Below, in pieces: positions 13,511-25,724 of a DNA stretch of 64,000 nt. Source of the stretch: Ascochyta rabiei (Eukaryota; Ascomycota; Dothideomycetes; Pleosporales; Didymellaceae); assembly GCF_004011695.2 (NCBI RefSeq), contig NC_082405.1, positions 1,612,001 through 1,676,000 of the forward strand, in the 5' to 3' direction. How positions within the stretch are numbered: position 1 is the stretch's first letter; every line of letters starts with the position of its first letter. The position numbers and the translations under genes were made by a program. The notes under the pieces were generated by a model. That model was given only the letters and a program-made list of their open reading frames with translations, made no database searches and was not told where the DNA came from.

Positions 13511-13655
13511 CCCCACGTCGTGAACGACCACGCAGATCTGTCGTGCACCACCTTTAGCCTGGATCCTTCACCGTGCTCGTCCGCCTCCGCCTCTGCCTCC
13601 GCCCCGCTTCTCGTGCTATATAGAGCCGACCTTCTGGTCCTGTCTCTGTCCCCAC
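13511..13655. promoter_or_regulatory. Two possible CreA sites upstream of GH43
   Basis: CCCCAC at 13511-13516 and again at 13650-13655 are the reverse complement of GTGGGG, which fits the SYGGRG consensus of the carbon-catabolite repressor CreA/Cre1. Hexamers like this occur by chance, so this is only suggestive; catabolite control would suit a secreted glycosidase. Confidence 0.25.
13617..13623 (+). promoter_or_regulatory. TATA box of the GH43 gene
   Basis: TATATAG lies 90 bp upstream of the start codon, in an otherwise GC/pyrimidine-rich leader. The spacing suits a fungal core promoter. Confidence 0.55.
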
Positions 13656-13712
13656 CTTCCCTTCTCTATCCTGTCCATCAATCCTCCCACATTGCCGTTG
13701 CGACTCTTGACA

Positions 13713-14869
13713 ATGTTCAGGACGCTGCTCGTGGCAGCGCTTGCTGCTGTGAGCGCTTGCTACACCACACCAAACGCTACCAACTCCACCACTACCACCT
13801 TCAAGAACCCAATTCTTGACACCGTGGCCGCCGATCCGTACGTTCGCTGCTCCATCACCGCCTCAAGCCCATCAACCATCTAACACTTTACAGATGGGTC
13901 TTCCGCCACGGTGACTACTACTACATGACCTACACAAATAACGAAAACATCACCCTTCAACGTAGCAAAGTGCTCACGGACTGGAACAACGCAGAATTCA
14001 AATTGCTCTTCAAGCCGCCTCCAGGTATGAACTACTCCACAGATCTCTGGGCACCAGAGCTCCATGGTCTGGACGGCAACTGGTACATCATCTTCACTGC
14101 AGATCCGCGCAACGATTCTCCGCCGCCTGAAACGGACATGTGGTGCGAGTACAACTGCCCGGCCGTAAACCATCGCATGTATGTGGTCGAGGGCATTGGC
14201 GCCGACCCATGGACTGCCTCCTACACCTACAAGGCAGAGCTCAATACATATGACCAATTCTCGATTGATGGCACATACTTCCAGCACAACGATCAACTGT
14301 ACCACATCTACTCCTGTTGGTATCGAAAGTATGACGGCTGGCCGGCCAATCTCTGCATCACTAAGATGTCAACCCCCTGGACAGTATCCTCACCCTTCAC
14401 GGACCGCCAGATCATCTCCACACCAGAGTACGCCTGGGAGAAGACACCGTTCGGCCGCGCAAGCAACGACCGTCTCTCCTCCAACGAGGGACCCCAGCAG
14501 CTCATCAATCCAGAGACGAAGCAGAATTTCCTCATCTTCAGTGCCGCACGCTCGGATAACCGCAATTACTGCCTCGCGCAGCTGGAGCTGGTCGGCGACG
14601 ATCCGATGAACCCGAGCGACTGGCGCAAGCATCCGTACCCTGTCCTCTATCAAAATCCGGGCGCGGAGGCGTATGGCGTCGGTCATGCGAGCTTCACGAC
14701 CAGTCCAGATGGGAAGGAGGATTGGATTGTATATCACGGCATGCAGGATCCGACCAATGGGTGGGGCGCAAGGACGATTCGCGCGCAGAAGTTTACGTGG
14801 AACGAGGACGGGACACCGAACTTTCCCAAGCCTGGATATGGACCCTATCAGATTCCCAGCGGCCAGTAG
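13713..14869 (+). CDS. Secreted glycoside hydrolase family 43 (probable arabinofuranosidase/xylosidase)
   Basis: Plant cell-wall polysaccharide hydrolase with the five-bladed beta-propeller of GH43. Exons 13713..13837 and 13894..14869 (56-bp intron splitting the Pro codon of ADPW) encode 366 residues. Residues 1-16 are a signal peptide (MFRTLLVAALAAVSAC), so the enzyme is exported. The family triad is visible: base Asp about 41 in VAADPWVF, pKa-tuning Asp about 166 in FSIDGTYF, and acid Glu about 239 in SSNEGPQQ. TDLWAPELHGLDG is the usual second-blade motif, and GVGHASFTTSPDG plus WIVYHGMQ close the propeller. There is no carbohydrate-binding module. The precise substrate (alpha-L-arabinofuran against xylan side chains) cannot be read from the sequence. 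Confidence 0.9.
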
Positions 14870-15755
14870 ATGACTGAACAGGGCTGTCGCCCGTTCTTGT
14901 TTGAATGGACTGCCTCCTCTACATCTGGGTATTGCACACCTGTGTTTGGCTACTCCTGCAGACAGTGAGGCTCATCAAGTCCAGTAAGCGCGCATGCCTA
15001 GAAAACAAGTCATGATTTACGATATACTACCCTGTATTTGCCCGATCCAACGTGCTGTGACGTGTTTAGTCGTTGGTCGTTGCGACGCGTCTCGCAGGGG
15101 ACCAACGCGTGCAGGTGCTCTCGACAACACGTCGGTGCACGGCGTCCCCTAGCAGGATGTTAGCTCTTCGATTGTACTCTAAGTAGCTCCGATGAGTATG
15201 GCATCATGCAGCGCTGTTCGATATAAGTGTTTGTGTAGTGACGATATACGACCAGATCATGCAATAGACAATGTCCGATCGTAATTTTGGGACTTCTTGC
15301 CACATATCTATGCGCTTGAAAAATCATTACACCACAACGCCTTGGTAGTTTATCGTGAAAGTTGCAATCACAATCCTAGCGACATCGAATTCCCCTGTAA
15401 CAACGTTGAAAGAGTAAAATCCCCCCAGGTTGACAACCTCTTCACATGACCCCTTCTACGATGTAGACAAAGCTCGGCCGGACGCCGAAGTCCAGCCGAG
15501 GATGGGCGACATCAATACGTTGAAACGAGTAGGTGAGCAGATATCATATGCAACTGTCATATTATGTACTGTTGGAATAGAGATCGGTGGCTTGATCTTT
15601 CCCAAAGACAAACGTTTGTGACTGTTCGTTTGCAAAGCAGCCAGATTATCTAGATTCCCAGAACAGACGAAAAGGCGCTGGATATCAGGACCACTGACAC
15701 CTGATCAGAGTCGTCAACATAACATAGAGTAACAAGAAACCAAACCAGCTAGCTA
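14870..15755. other. Intergenic between convergent GH43 and EXO5 genes
   Basis: Contains the 3' ends of two convergent genes. A 63-codon ORF (15430-15621, +) has no recognisable relative and a weak context, so I do not call it a gene. No repeat stands out. Confidence 0.55.
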
Positions 15756-17543
15756 CTAGACAGCGCTCTTTTCCCTCTCCATCCGTCTGAGTCTGCTCTT
15801 CTCGACCGCCTCGTCGACCTTTTTCTGCCGCCACGTACAACTATCTGCAAAATCACAGATCCTGCACTTGAACGCCTCCTCAACCTCCACGCCCTTTGCC
15901 TCCCTAGCGCCCTTCCACCATGCCATCTCTTCCTCGATGTATTTCTCGATGACAGATGTGTCGTATACAGTGAGCTCACTGCCAATCACGTCTCCAGTCT
16001 TCGAGTAGTGAAACTCGGCGCGGAGAATCGACGAGAGACTGAAAGGTGGGATCGCGAGCTGCATCTCTGTGACGAGGAAAGACCACAAAGAGAGCAGGTT
16101 GGGGAAGTTGGCAACCTCGTTCTCGGGGTCAACCCCCCCAACCTGCTGCAGGAAGACTTCCGTGAACGGCTCCAGAGGCTTGAGATCGTAGCGTGCGAAT
16201 ATGGTTTCGGCGTCTACGGTATTGAGTGACAGAGATTCGAGGAGCTTCCGATACAGCATGAGCTGCATCCATGTCGGTCGCAGTGAAGCTCCAGTTGGTT
16301 TTGTGCGTACACCACGCGTCTTCACGTCTGCAATGTAGATTTGGCGGTCTGGTCCGGGACGACCGATCCATGCATCGCCAGCGTTGTCTGCGCCAGAAGC
16401 TTTAGCAAAGGCTTGCGCGATGCTAGGCTGGTCTTTTGGCAGCGGGACGGTGCCACCACTCCTCTGCGTCTTGGAGAGTTCAACGTGCTCCTCGAGAGCT
16501 GGATCAGGGCATTCGTACGAGACCTCGTCGATGATGCCATTCACCACCTGTCCGTCTATCACGCCCCAGACCTCGAGTTCTCTCGTCAATCCGGAATCGC
16601 GCAGACACCGCAGGCCAGATATCGCATTCCACATGCGCAGACCGAAGCGATCTTCCTTGGACTGCACTTGCACCGGGACCGTCGTGTGTACCTCATCTTC
16701 GAGCTTCTGGTGGATCCTAGAGCCGGTGCGCATAGCCTGTGTACGAGGCTTGCGCCCGAACCTGGACAGCGTGTAAAAGTACTGCAGTTCGCACCATGCT
16801 GGCGAGACAAGGTCGGTTACAGAGAGCGGCTTCTTAGGCTTGGTGCGAAAGCGCTCAATGGGCGGGCGGGTGTCACTCTCGGCAGCCGTGGGCACGGAGA
16901 GCGTGCGTGAGGAGGCAGGGACTGAGTTCGTGCGCGAGAACCTGGTCCTGCTTGGCTGAGGCGCGGGTTGCGGTTCTTCCAGAGGAACTAGGCGCTGTTA
17001 GTCGTCAGTTCAGCGAGCCTGCAGATGTGAAGGGGGGGGGGGGCAAGGGAACGCACCACTCCATGCCCGGCGCGAACGCTCGTCGTACTCGACTTCCAGC
17101 GTGTCTCGCATGGGCGAGCTCTGGACGTGTCTGCGCGTGTTTGTGTGCCTAGCACTGCGCCTGTCTTTCTTCGCCACACGCAGCAAAGACGGCTTGTGTA
17201 CGACCACGAGGTCATCATGGTCTTCGTCTTCGACCTCGCCTTGTTCAAACTCGATGCTGGGAAGCAAGACGCCCTTGTCGGTGGCGCTGGGACGGTGCTG
17301 TGCTATCGAGTCGAGCGTGCTTGCCAGCAGCGCGTCCTCGTTGATATCGGTTGCGTCGAATTCTGAGCCATAGTCGCTCATGGAGGCGACAGAGAGGACG
17401 TCGACGTCGACGTCGACCTCGGAACCATAGTAACTGGAGGCATACGTCACCGGCACAGACGGTGCGGGCATTGTGCCATATTCGGGCGCGTTAGCTGGCG
17501 CAGTGGTGGTGTCTGCGCAGGTGGCAAGTGCAAGACGCGCCAT
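15756..17543 (-). CDS. EXO5: Exonuclease V (Exo5/Dem1), Fe-S single-strand DNA exonuclease
   Basis: PD-(D/E)xK-family exonuclease. In yeast it acts in mitochondrial genome maintenance, and in other eukaryotes in nuclear crosslink repair. Exons 17057..17543 and 15756..16987 (69-bp intron) encode 572 residues. The four cluster-binding cysteines are present: one in SPAWCELQYFYTL (about 228) and three in CRICDFADSC (about 537, 540, 546). The nuclease core includes TGSRIHQKLEDEV, GIIDEV and IYIADVKTRGVR, the last carrying the D and K of the active site. The first 160 residues are low-complexity and acidic with a short VDVDVDV run, and could include a targeting sequence (MARLALATCADTTTAP). The intron contains a run of 12 C on the coding strand. 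The DUF/Exo5 domain assignment is firm; location in the cell is not shown. Confidence 0.92.
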
Positions 17544-17731
17544 CCGAAGCGCGCTTTCGCGTCATGTCGTGAGGTCATGATCCTGCGCTTGGAGCAGTGC
17601 AGCATAGAGAGACTCATTGCAGGCCTGCACATCCATGGTCATGTTGACCGTGCGCGCAAGCTGGCATGCATGTCCTGTGCGCCCAGTCTTGTTGACATGT
17701 CCTGCATATACACTATGTACTTGGTCCCTTC

Positions 17732-18374
17732 TTAATGCGCAGTGACCAGCGCAACCCCCTCCTTGAAATCAGACATGTCATCTGCACGCTCGTGTTTCCC
17801 ACTCCATTGCACTGTACCGTTTCTGTCGATGCCGTAGTTGCCTCCTGTCTGCCATCTGTTTCCACTCTCGGTTGGCCTGTTCCAGATGCCCTCTTCCTTG
17901 CCCAGCTTGTTCAAGTTACTTAGACCAGCCAGTGACACGACGTGCATGAAGCTCGAAACCCCGAGGCCATAGGCTCCGTAAGCTTCTCGTTCGGCATCTA
18001 CAACAACATCAAGGTTGGCCTGCGTGTTCTTGGACGTGTCAGGCAGAGAGGCAAGCCAGCGGTCTGTCGAGTCTTGGTCGCTATGGGAGACGGCGATGAA
18101 TTGCACGTTCGGGTTCGCGGCTGCTGCATCGCGCAGGTTGAGAAAAGTCTTCTCGGCGACTACATTCCATTAGCAAAGGCGTGCGTGGTGAACCGCACAT
18201 GTTGAGCTCACAAGGACAGCCGCAGTGCCTCAGGAAGGCAACAATAGTGGGCTTCCCATCCTTGGGCACTGTGAGCTTGTGTGTCGAGGGCGCCTTCTCG
18301 CCCACTGCAGGAGGCTCAGCGGTTGGGACGCGGGATGGAGACATCCATGACCAGAACTCTTGCTGCCAGGTCAT
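17732..18374 (-). CDS. Peroxiredoxin-like (AhpC/TSA-type) thioredoxin-fold protein
   Basis: Thioredoxin-fold protein of the fungal AhpC/TSA-like group, presumably a thiol-dependent redox protein. Exons 18212..18374 and 17732..18159 are joined across a 52-bp intron that splits a Phe codon, giving 196 residues. The N-terminal strand KPTIVAFLRHCGCPFAEKTFLNLRDA holds the presumed active site (HCGCPF, Cys about 51 and 53), followed by VQFIAVSHSDQDSTDRWLA. The C-terminal half contains GGNYGIDRNGTVQWSGKHERADDM, typical of this group. The frame is open upstream to 18626, with further Met codons, so the N-terminus may be longer; MTWQQEFWSWM was chosen because family similarity begins about there. The substrate is unknown. 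Confidence 0.8.
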
Positions 18375-19521
<1,147 letters not shown>

Positions 19522-20067
19522 GGCGTGTGGTGAGTGTGGTGGTGGTGTGGATGAAGATGGGAGTTGAGGCTGAAGAGTGGAGCTGGAGTGGTGGATGAGA
19601 GAGGGAGGAAGGTGGGCGGGCGAGGTTAATAAGGAAACGGGGGCAAGCGGCTGCCTGGAAAATCAACTCCCAACGCGCGCTGGAAAGCGGCGCAAGAACA
19701 TCAACGCTGTTTTGCAGCGGGAACAGCAACTGGGAAACTCCCAAGTGAGGGCGGGCCGTGCTGATTGGCTCGCTAAAGCGCGCGCCCGATCGGGCAGTGG
19801 CACGGTCGTTGATCTGGAAAGCGCGCCCGTGCGCCGCCGCGTTTGAGGATTGATCTCTGATCTGGCCGGGCAGGCGTCTGGCGGGTGGGCGGTGTGTGTG
19901 ATCCAGCCGTCGCAGGGCTGCCATCGCCGTGCCCTCTTAAGCACCCAGCATCCCCATCTGCACTATTTCCTCCACCACCAGCCAGCTGCATCTTCTCCAC
20001 CAGCCTCATCCCGCTCCCACACGCACTCCCAGCTCCCCAACAACAACCACCCCCTCCCCACATCAAC
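19522..20067. promoter_or_regulatory. Shared bidirectional promoter of histones H3 and H4
   Basis: A 546-bp gap between divergent H3 (-) and H4 (+) start codons. It holds an inverted CCAAT box (ATTGG at 19764-19768) near its middle and GC-rich palindromic stretches around 19775-19795. The arrangement allows co-expression of the two tetramer partners in S phase; the regulation itself is inferred. Confidence 0.75.
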
Positions 20068-20524
<457 letters not shown>

Positions 20525-21316
20525 GCGCTTTTCTTTCACGGTTTTCATATCACGACTTCTGCCGGCCTCATCGGTCCACGGTCGGTTTCGGTGCTTGGTG
20601 GGATGGTCACAATGCCTTGTATAGTAGGCTACGGAGTTCACGGTCACATCAGTGGGATTGATTGCTTTTACATGGAATGATACCATAATTCTTCACTTGT
20701 TCGTTCTCTGTCGCTGCCTGTGAAACCTGGCTGGCTGGCTTGGGTCTTGTCTACGAACCCCTCACACGTGTCTGCTTGTTGTGACGTTGAATGCGGTGGT
20801 CATAGCGAGATGGGCGACCTGTCGCTCGATTGGTACGTGGCGCGCCGTCTTGCCTTGCTTGCACCCTCTTCACGAAGCATCATCGCCATTCTATGCATCT
20901 CGACACGGCCACACAGCTAGGGTCGCTTTGACCTGCCGCTATGGACTTTGCTGCTGTAGGTCTCAGGCGTGCCTCCTCACCATGTGGAACGCCTTCTTTG
21001 TCTGTCGTGCTGGCTGCATTCGGCAAGTGTGTGCGTGGCCAAACACGACTTCCTCTGCAGGCCTGGTGTTTTTCAAGGTTGCAAAGGCTTTTTCCCATGC
21101 ACCCTATCTTCTCCCATTCTCCTCGCTGTATCTCATTGCTCTCTTTGAGACTTTCCCGATTGTCCGCTGCATATCCGGTAATCATCGCTCCTCTGACGTG
21201 ATAACATCACGCGTAGCCCCTCCATGGCAGCATCACCGCACCGCCCAGTACAAAATGACCTCTCATCGCCAACTCCACTGCCGAGAGCATCTGCGCGTCC
21301 AATCTCTGGCATCACC
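20525..21316. other. Intergenic: H4 3' flank and HAD promoter
   Basis: About 790 bp. Several overlapping short ORFs occur on both strands, but none has a recognisable domain. The reading frame of the next gene is open upstream to 21224. Confidence 0.5.
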
Positions 21317-22221
21317 ATGGCTCTCTCCCCACCGCCTCGTGCCTTGTTCTTCGACGTCTTCGGTACCTGCGTCGATTGGCGCAATGCCGTGGTGAAGGAG
21401 CTGGAAGCGCAGGCTCATGTTGCGCTCAACTCGGCTACTGCCTCTCTGGCGTCCCGTGTCAGGCTTACCGCGTCTGATATGACGGAACAACACTGGGCCA
21501 GTTTTGCTCAGCAATGGAGGGATGGCTACAAGAAGTTCACGCAGCGTCTCGCTACAGATCCATCCGTCCCGTGGAAGTCGGTCGACGAACATCATCTCGA
21601 GTCCTTGAAGCAGCTGGTTTCCGATTGGGAGATCGATGGTCTGTGGGACGAGGAACACCTACGTGCTATCAGCCTAGTTTGGCATCGCTTGGACCCTTGG
21701 GCGGACTCTGCCATGGGCGTCACTATGCTGAACAGGCTCTTCTGTACGTCCTGCCGTTCATCGTTGCATCGAATGCTAATATATCAGATACGTGTACCTT
21801 GTCCAACGGCAACCTCAGCCTTCTCTCGGATCTCCGTATCCACAGTGCCATTCCTTTCACGCACATATTCTCGGCAGAACTGTTTGGTACCTACAAGCCT
21901 TCGCCACATGTGTATCTTGGAGCTGCCCATAGGCTACAGCTGCCACCTGAGCAATGTGCTATGGTCGCTGCGCATCTCAACGACCTGAGGGCTGCAAAGG
22001 ATAACGGCTTGAAGGTCATCTACGTCGAACGCCCTGATGAGGAGGACTGGAGCAGGGAGCAGGTCGAGAGGGCGCGGGATGAAGGTTGGGTAGATTTGTG
22101 GATCAGTTCTGGGAACGGAAGTAAGGGGTTCATTACTGTGGCGGAGAAGCTCGGCATCGAGTTGAATGCTGCAGATCAGTCGAGAAGACTCAGTACGTCG
22201 GCACCTGTGGGTGCTGCATGA
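21317..22221 (+). CDS. Haloacid dehalogenase, type II (HAD superfamily hydrolase)
   Basis: HAD-fold hydrolase of the L-2-haloacid dehalogenase type. Exons 21317..21743 and 21788..22221 with a 44-bp intron encode 286 residues. Motif I is ALFFDVFGTCVDWR, with nucleophile Asp about 13. The helical cap carries HHLESLKQLV and ISLVWHRLDPWADS. Motif II is TCTLSNGNLSLL, with the conserved Ser, followed by the Lys in ELFGTYKPSPHVYL. MVAAHLNDLRAAKDNGLKVIYV is the motif III region. The intron splits a Tyr codon just before motif II. An in-frame Met at 21224 would add 31 Ser/Pro/Arg-rich residues that could serve for import; the Met at 21317 is preferred from the family start. The natural substrate is unknown. 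Confidence 0.9.
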
Positions 22222-23254
22222 GTCGTTGCGACGTTGGTAAACGGCAACCCTAGTGCGTGGAGTTGTTATCAGGTACATGAAATCATCATAGCGCATATGA
22301 ATAATACCGCATGGATATCATTGCTATGCGGTTGCTGGGTGTTGGTGGCTGAATGTTTATCCGGTCATTTCTTCGGGACGTCTGTGGAGCAGAAATGGGC
22401 ATTTACATCTTCTTTCGTAACGACACAAAAATTATTCGTGACGCCGCAACGCGATAGAATCAACTGAAAATCCACTGAATCATACCAACACCACCAATCA
22501 AAATACTGTAGCATTTTTAGCCAAAAATAATGTGCTGGAGTTGTCACCACCTTTGCTGGTTGCGACCTATCACGAGTCCACCTTACAGACACCCGCACTC
22601 TGCTTGACACGTAAGCACTTGATCATCAGAACAAATAGGCAAGGAAGAGATTCAACCGTAATGCGAGGCACCGGGCCACCCTAGAACGCGCAACCGAGAC
22701 ATGCAACGCAATCATGACCAAACATCCCTTGCGCATGCTCACGATGTGCCTGTGGTAGTCCCAAATGCGTGTGTTCGATTTCCACCACGATGCTCGGTAA
22801 CATACTGCCCTAAAGCAGACCAATATTGTCACTTGAGTGGTGGAACCGAGAGAGCCAGTGTTCCCCGCATTGCGCTAGCGGCCCCCCAGACACCACGCCC
22901 TCGGCATCGTCATCAGCTCCCCTTGGGCCGAACAGGTTCGACGAGCTCCAATGGGGAGGCCTTTAAAATCCAACCAAGACCAACTGCAGTGACAACGTTT
23001 TCGAATTGCGCAACGTTAGCCAGTCAATTCGAAACAAGATATACACTAAACGCCTTCTGCCGAGGTGAACGATTGAAGTAAGAGTGCACCAACCTGGCGT
23101 TCCACCGAGTGGATCAACCGAATACAAGTTCGCTACTGTCGACTCAATCTTGGGACAGCAGAAGCCAGAAGCCACAAATCCAGAGCCACAGGAGTCCTTC
23201 GTCGGTGCTGCTACCTACTGCAGGAGCCCGTGGGCGGTCGAAGGAACTTCAACC
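22222..23254. other. Intergenic: HAD 3' flank and acyl-CoA synthetase promoter
   Basis: About 1 kb with no convincing gene. The synthetase frame stays open upstream to 23069 but lacks an ATG before 23255, so some of it may be 5' UTR or an unrecognised first exon. Confidence 0.5.
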
Positions 23255-25408
23255 ATGTCTCCAAGGCACATCCAAGACGAAGTGTATGCCGCTTCCATGA
23301 AGGATCCCGAGAAATTCTGGACTCGCCATGGGGAAAATCTTTACTGGCACAAAAAACCCACCAAGGCGTTTCAAAAGAGTACCAAGTTTCTTCCCAAGAG
23401 CAACATGGAGCATGACTCATGGAGCTCGTATACAGACGGAGAGATCTCGACGACTTATAATTGTGTGGACAGGCATGTAGCGAGTGGAAACGGCGGAAAT
23501 GTAGCCATCTATTGGGATAGTCCAGTCACGAACACAAAAGAGCAGTATACGTACAAGCAGTTACTTGAGGAAGTAGAGACACTGGCGGGCGTCCTCGGAG
23601 AAGAAGGGGTTAAACGGGGCGATGTCGTCCTCATCTACATGCCGATGATCCCTGCTGCCATGTTCGCTATGTTAGCTATCGCTCGATTGGGCGCCATTCA
23701 TTCCGTCGTGTTCGGCGGCTTCTCGCCTGCGGCACTGGCGCAGAGAATCGAAGCGAGTCGACCTGTCGCCATCATGACAGCATCGTGCGGTATCGAGGGA
23801 TCGAAGAAGCCCACCGGGTACAAAAACATGATCGAGGAAGCGATTCGAAGGAGCAAGGTCAAGCCATCGAAGACGATTGTGTGGCAGAGAGAGCAGCTGA
23901 GATGGGACCCAGTGGTCAAGGAAGAGGGCCAGCGAAATTGGCAACGCCTCGTGAAGAGCGCCAAGGATAGAGGGCTCAAGGCTGAGGCTGTGCCCGTGAA
24001 GAGTGGCGATGGGCTCTACATCATCTACACGAGCGGAACTACGGGCCTACCGAAAGGGGTCGTTCGTTCGGCTGGTGGGCACGCCGTTGGCCTCCACTTC
24101 TCCGTGAAGTATCTTTTCGGAATCCACGGCCCTGGGGATGTTCAGTTCACAGCATCCGACATTGGCTGGGTGGTAGGCCACTCGTACATTGTCTATGCAC
24201 CGCTACTGGTTGGCGCCACCACGGTGCTTTTCGAAGGCAAGCCCGTCGGAACCCCCGACGCAAGTACGTTCTGGCGCATTGTTCAAGACTACAAGGTTAC
24301 CACCATGTTCACTGCGCCGACTGCTCTGCGCGCCATTCGACGAGAGGATGGGGAGAACACGCTCTTTGAGAAGCGGTATGGAGAGAAGGGCGCGCTAACA
24401 TCGCTGCGAGCTCTGTTCCTGGCGGGCGAGCGAAGTGAACCGAGCATCGTACAGATGTACCAAAAGCTGTTGTCAAAACATTGCGCGCCTGGCGCTATCG
24501 TCGTTGACAACTGGTGGTCGTCGGAGTCTGGATCACCCATCTCTGGCATTGCCCTGAGTGCCTCTGCTGGACTGAACTTCTCTTCGTCGGACCGTCCGGT
24601 ACCACTCCGGATCAAACCTGGCTCTGCTGGCAAAGCCATGCCAGGCTTCGATGTACGCGTCGTTGACGATGCAGGCAAGGAGATGAAGAGGGGGGAGATG
24701 GGCAACATTGTCATGGCGATTCCGTTGGCGCCGACTGCCTTCACAACGCTGTGGGAAGACGAGGAGCGGTTTTACAAGGGGTATATGAAGCGCTTCGACG
24801 GGAAATGGATCGATACTGGCAAGTGACGCGTTCATTATGGCACGTCGAAACGCGGCTGACAAGGGGCAGGCGACGCTGGTGTGATTGATGAAGACGGCTA
24901 CATCTCCATCATGTCGCGAGCAGACGACGTCATCAACGTAGCCGCTCACCGGTTCAGCACAGGCGCGATTGAGCAGGCCATGACGACTCATCCTTCGATT
25001 GCCGAAGCTGCCGTGGTTGGCATTCCCGACGCCCTCAAAGGCCACCTACCGTTTGCTTTTGTCACACTTGCCACGCATCCTCACCCAGGCCGTGCGGTGC
25101 CTGACGAGAAGCTGCTCTCCGAGGTTCAGAAGCTTGTACGTGAACAGATTGGTGCCATAGCGTCCTTGGGCGGTGTCATCCAAGGCAAAGCTATGATTCC
25201 AAAGACGCGGAGCGGGAAGACATTGAGGCGCGTCCTGCGTGAGCTATTGGAGAATGCGACCCATGAAGATTTTGACAAGGAGGTCAATGTGCCGAGTACG
25301 ATTGAAGATGGCGAGGCTGTCAAGGTGGCGAGGGAAAAGATTAGGGAGTACTTTGAGGTCAAGGGCAAGCATTTGCACAAGGCGACTGAAGTGAAGGCGA
25401 AGCTGTAG
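23255..25408 (+). CDS. Acetyl/propionyl-CoA synthetase-like AMP-forming ligase (ACSS3/PrpE type)
   Basis: Activates a short-chain fatty acid to its CoA thioester through an acyl-AMP. Exons 23255..24818 and 24870..25408 encode about 700 residues. The N-terminal family motif is DPEKFWTRHGENLYWHKKP. The ATP-binding P-loop is IIYTSGTTGLPKGVV (about 257-271). DNWWSSESGSPISG is the acyl-pocket motif. The hinge runs from KWIDTGDAG to MSRADDVINVAAHR. The C-terminal catalytic Lys lies in KTRSGKTLRRVLREL. The 51-bp intron uses a GC donor (G|GCAAGT) and a CAG acceptor, with CTGAC as likely branch point; only this join gives the invariant TGDAG, whereas a GT donor 4 bp on leads to a stop. Preference for propionate over acetate is suggested by overall resemblance only. 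Confidence 0.9.
24819..24869 (+). other. GC-AG intron in the acyl-CoA synthetase gene
   Basis: The donor reads G|GCAAGT, the standard context for the rare GC donor, and the acceptor is GGGGCAG. Splicing here restores TGDAGVIDEDGY across the most conserved hinge of the family. Confidence 0.85.
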
Positions 25409-25682
25409 GGCTTTCGTATTCAGTGCAGTCAACAGCGGCCGTTTGAAAGACGTGTACTCAGCATTCGTTGTCGCAGTCGTGAATATTGGCCATGTTTTGT
25501 GGTAAGCCAGTGTTTTGTGGTGCTCCTTCCTGCCTTGATGGTGCTGCCTGTTGTGTCGTCTGTGCCAAGAGCAGACCGCCAACACGACAGGTCACCTCGA
25601 TGCCACCGTACCCGTCTTGCCTCCTCCGTGCCCTTTGGCCTGTATTCTACGACGACATGGATGTTGATAGCCGCGAAGCACT

Positions 25683-25724
25683 GCAGCTTGGCTAGGCAGC
25701 TTGGCTAGGCAGCTTGGCTAGGCA
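25683..25724. repeat. 13-bp tandem repeat (3 units)
   Basis: GCAGCTTGGCTAG occurs three times in direct succession in noncoding DNA just downstream of the acyl-CoA synthetase. Confidence 0.9.

Larger units (their letters stand above)
12738..13712. promoter_or_regulatory. Bidirectional promoter region between the RED gene (-) and GH43 gene (+)
   Basis: This 975-bp gap separates two divergent genes. Its middle is occupied by a 7-bp minisatellite (12991-13282). The GH43-proximal part has a TATATAG box at 13617-13623 and two CCCCAC motifs (13511, 13650) that fit the CreA carbon-repressor consensus. Long open frames on both strands are translated repeats. Confidence 0.6.

Noticed and set aside
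12913..13551. Minus-strand ORF of 212 codons with a SLFTVHC repeat
   Set aside because: It is a translation of the 7-bp minisatellite; the same peptide appears in all three minus frames, so openness says nothing about coding.
15430..15621. Small 63-codon ORF, + strand
   Set aside because: No recognisable homology, no clear promoter or splice context, between two convergent 3' ends. Could be real but unsupported.
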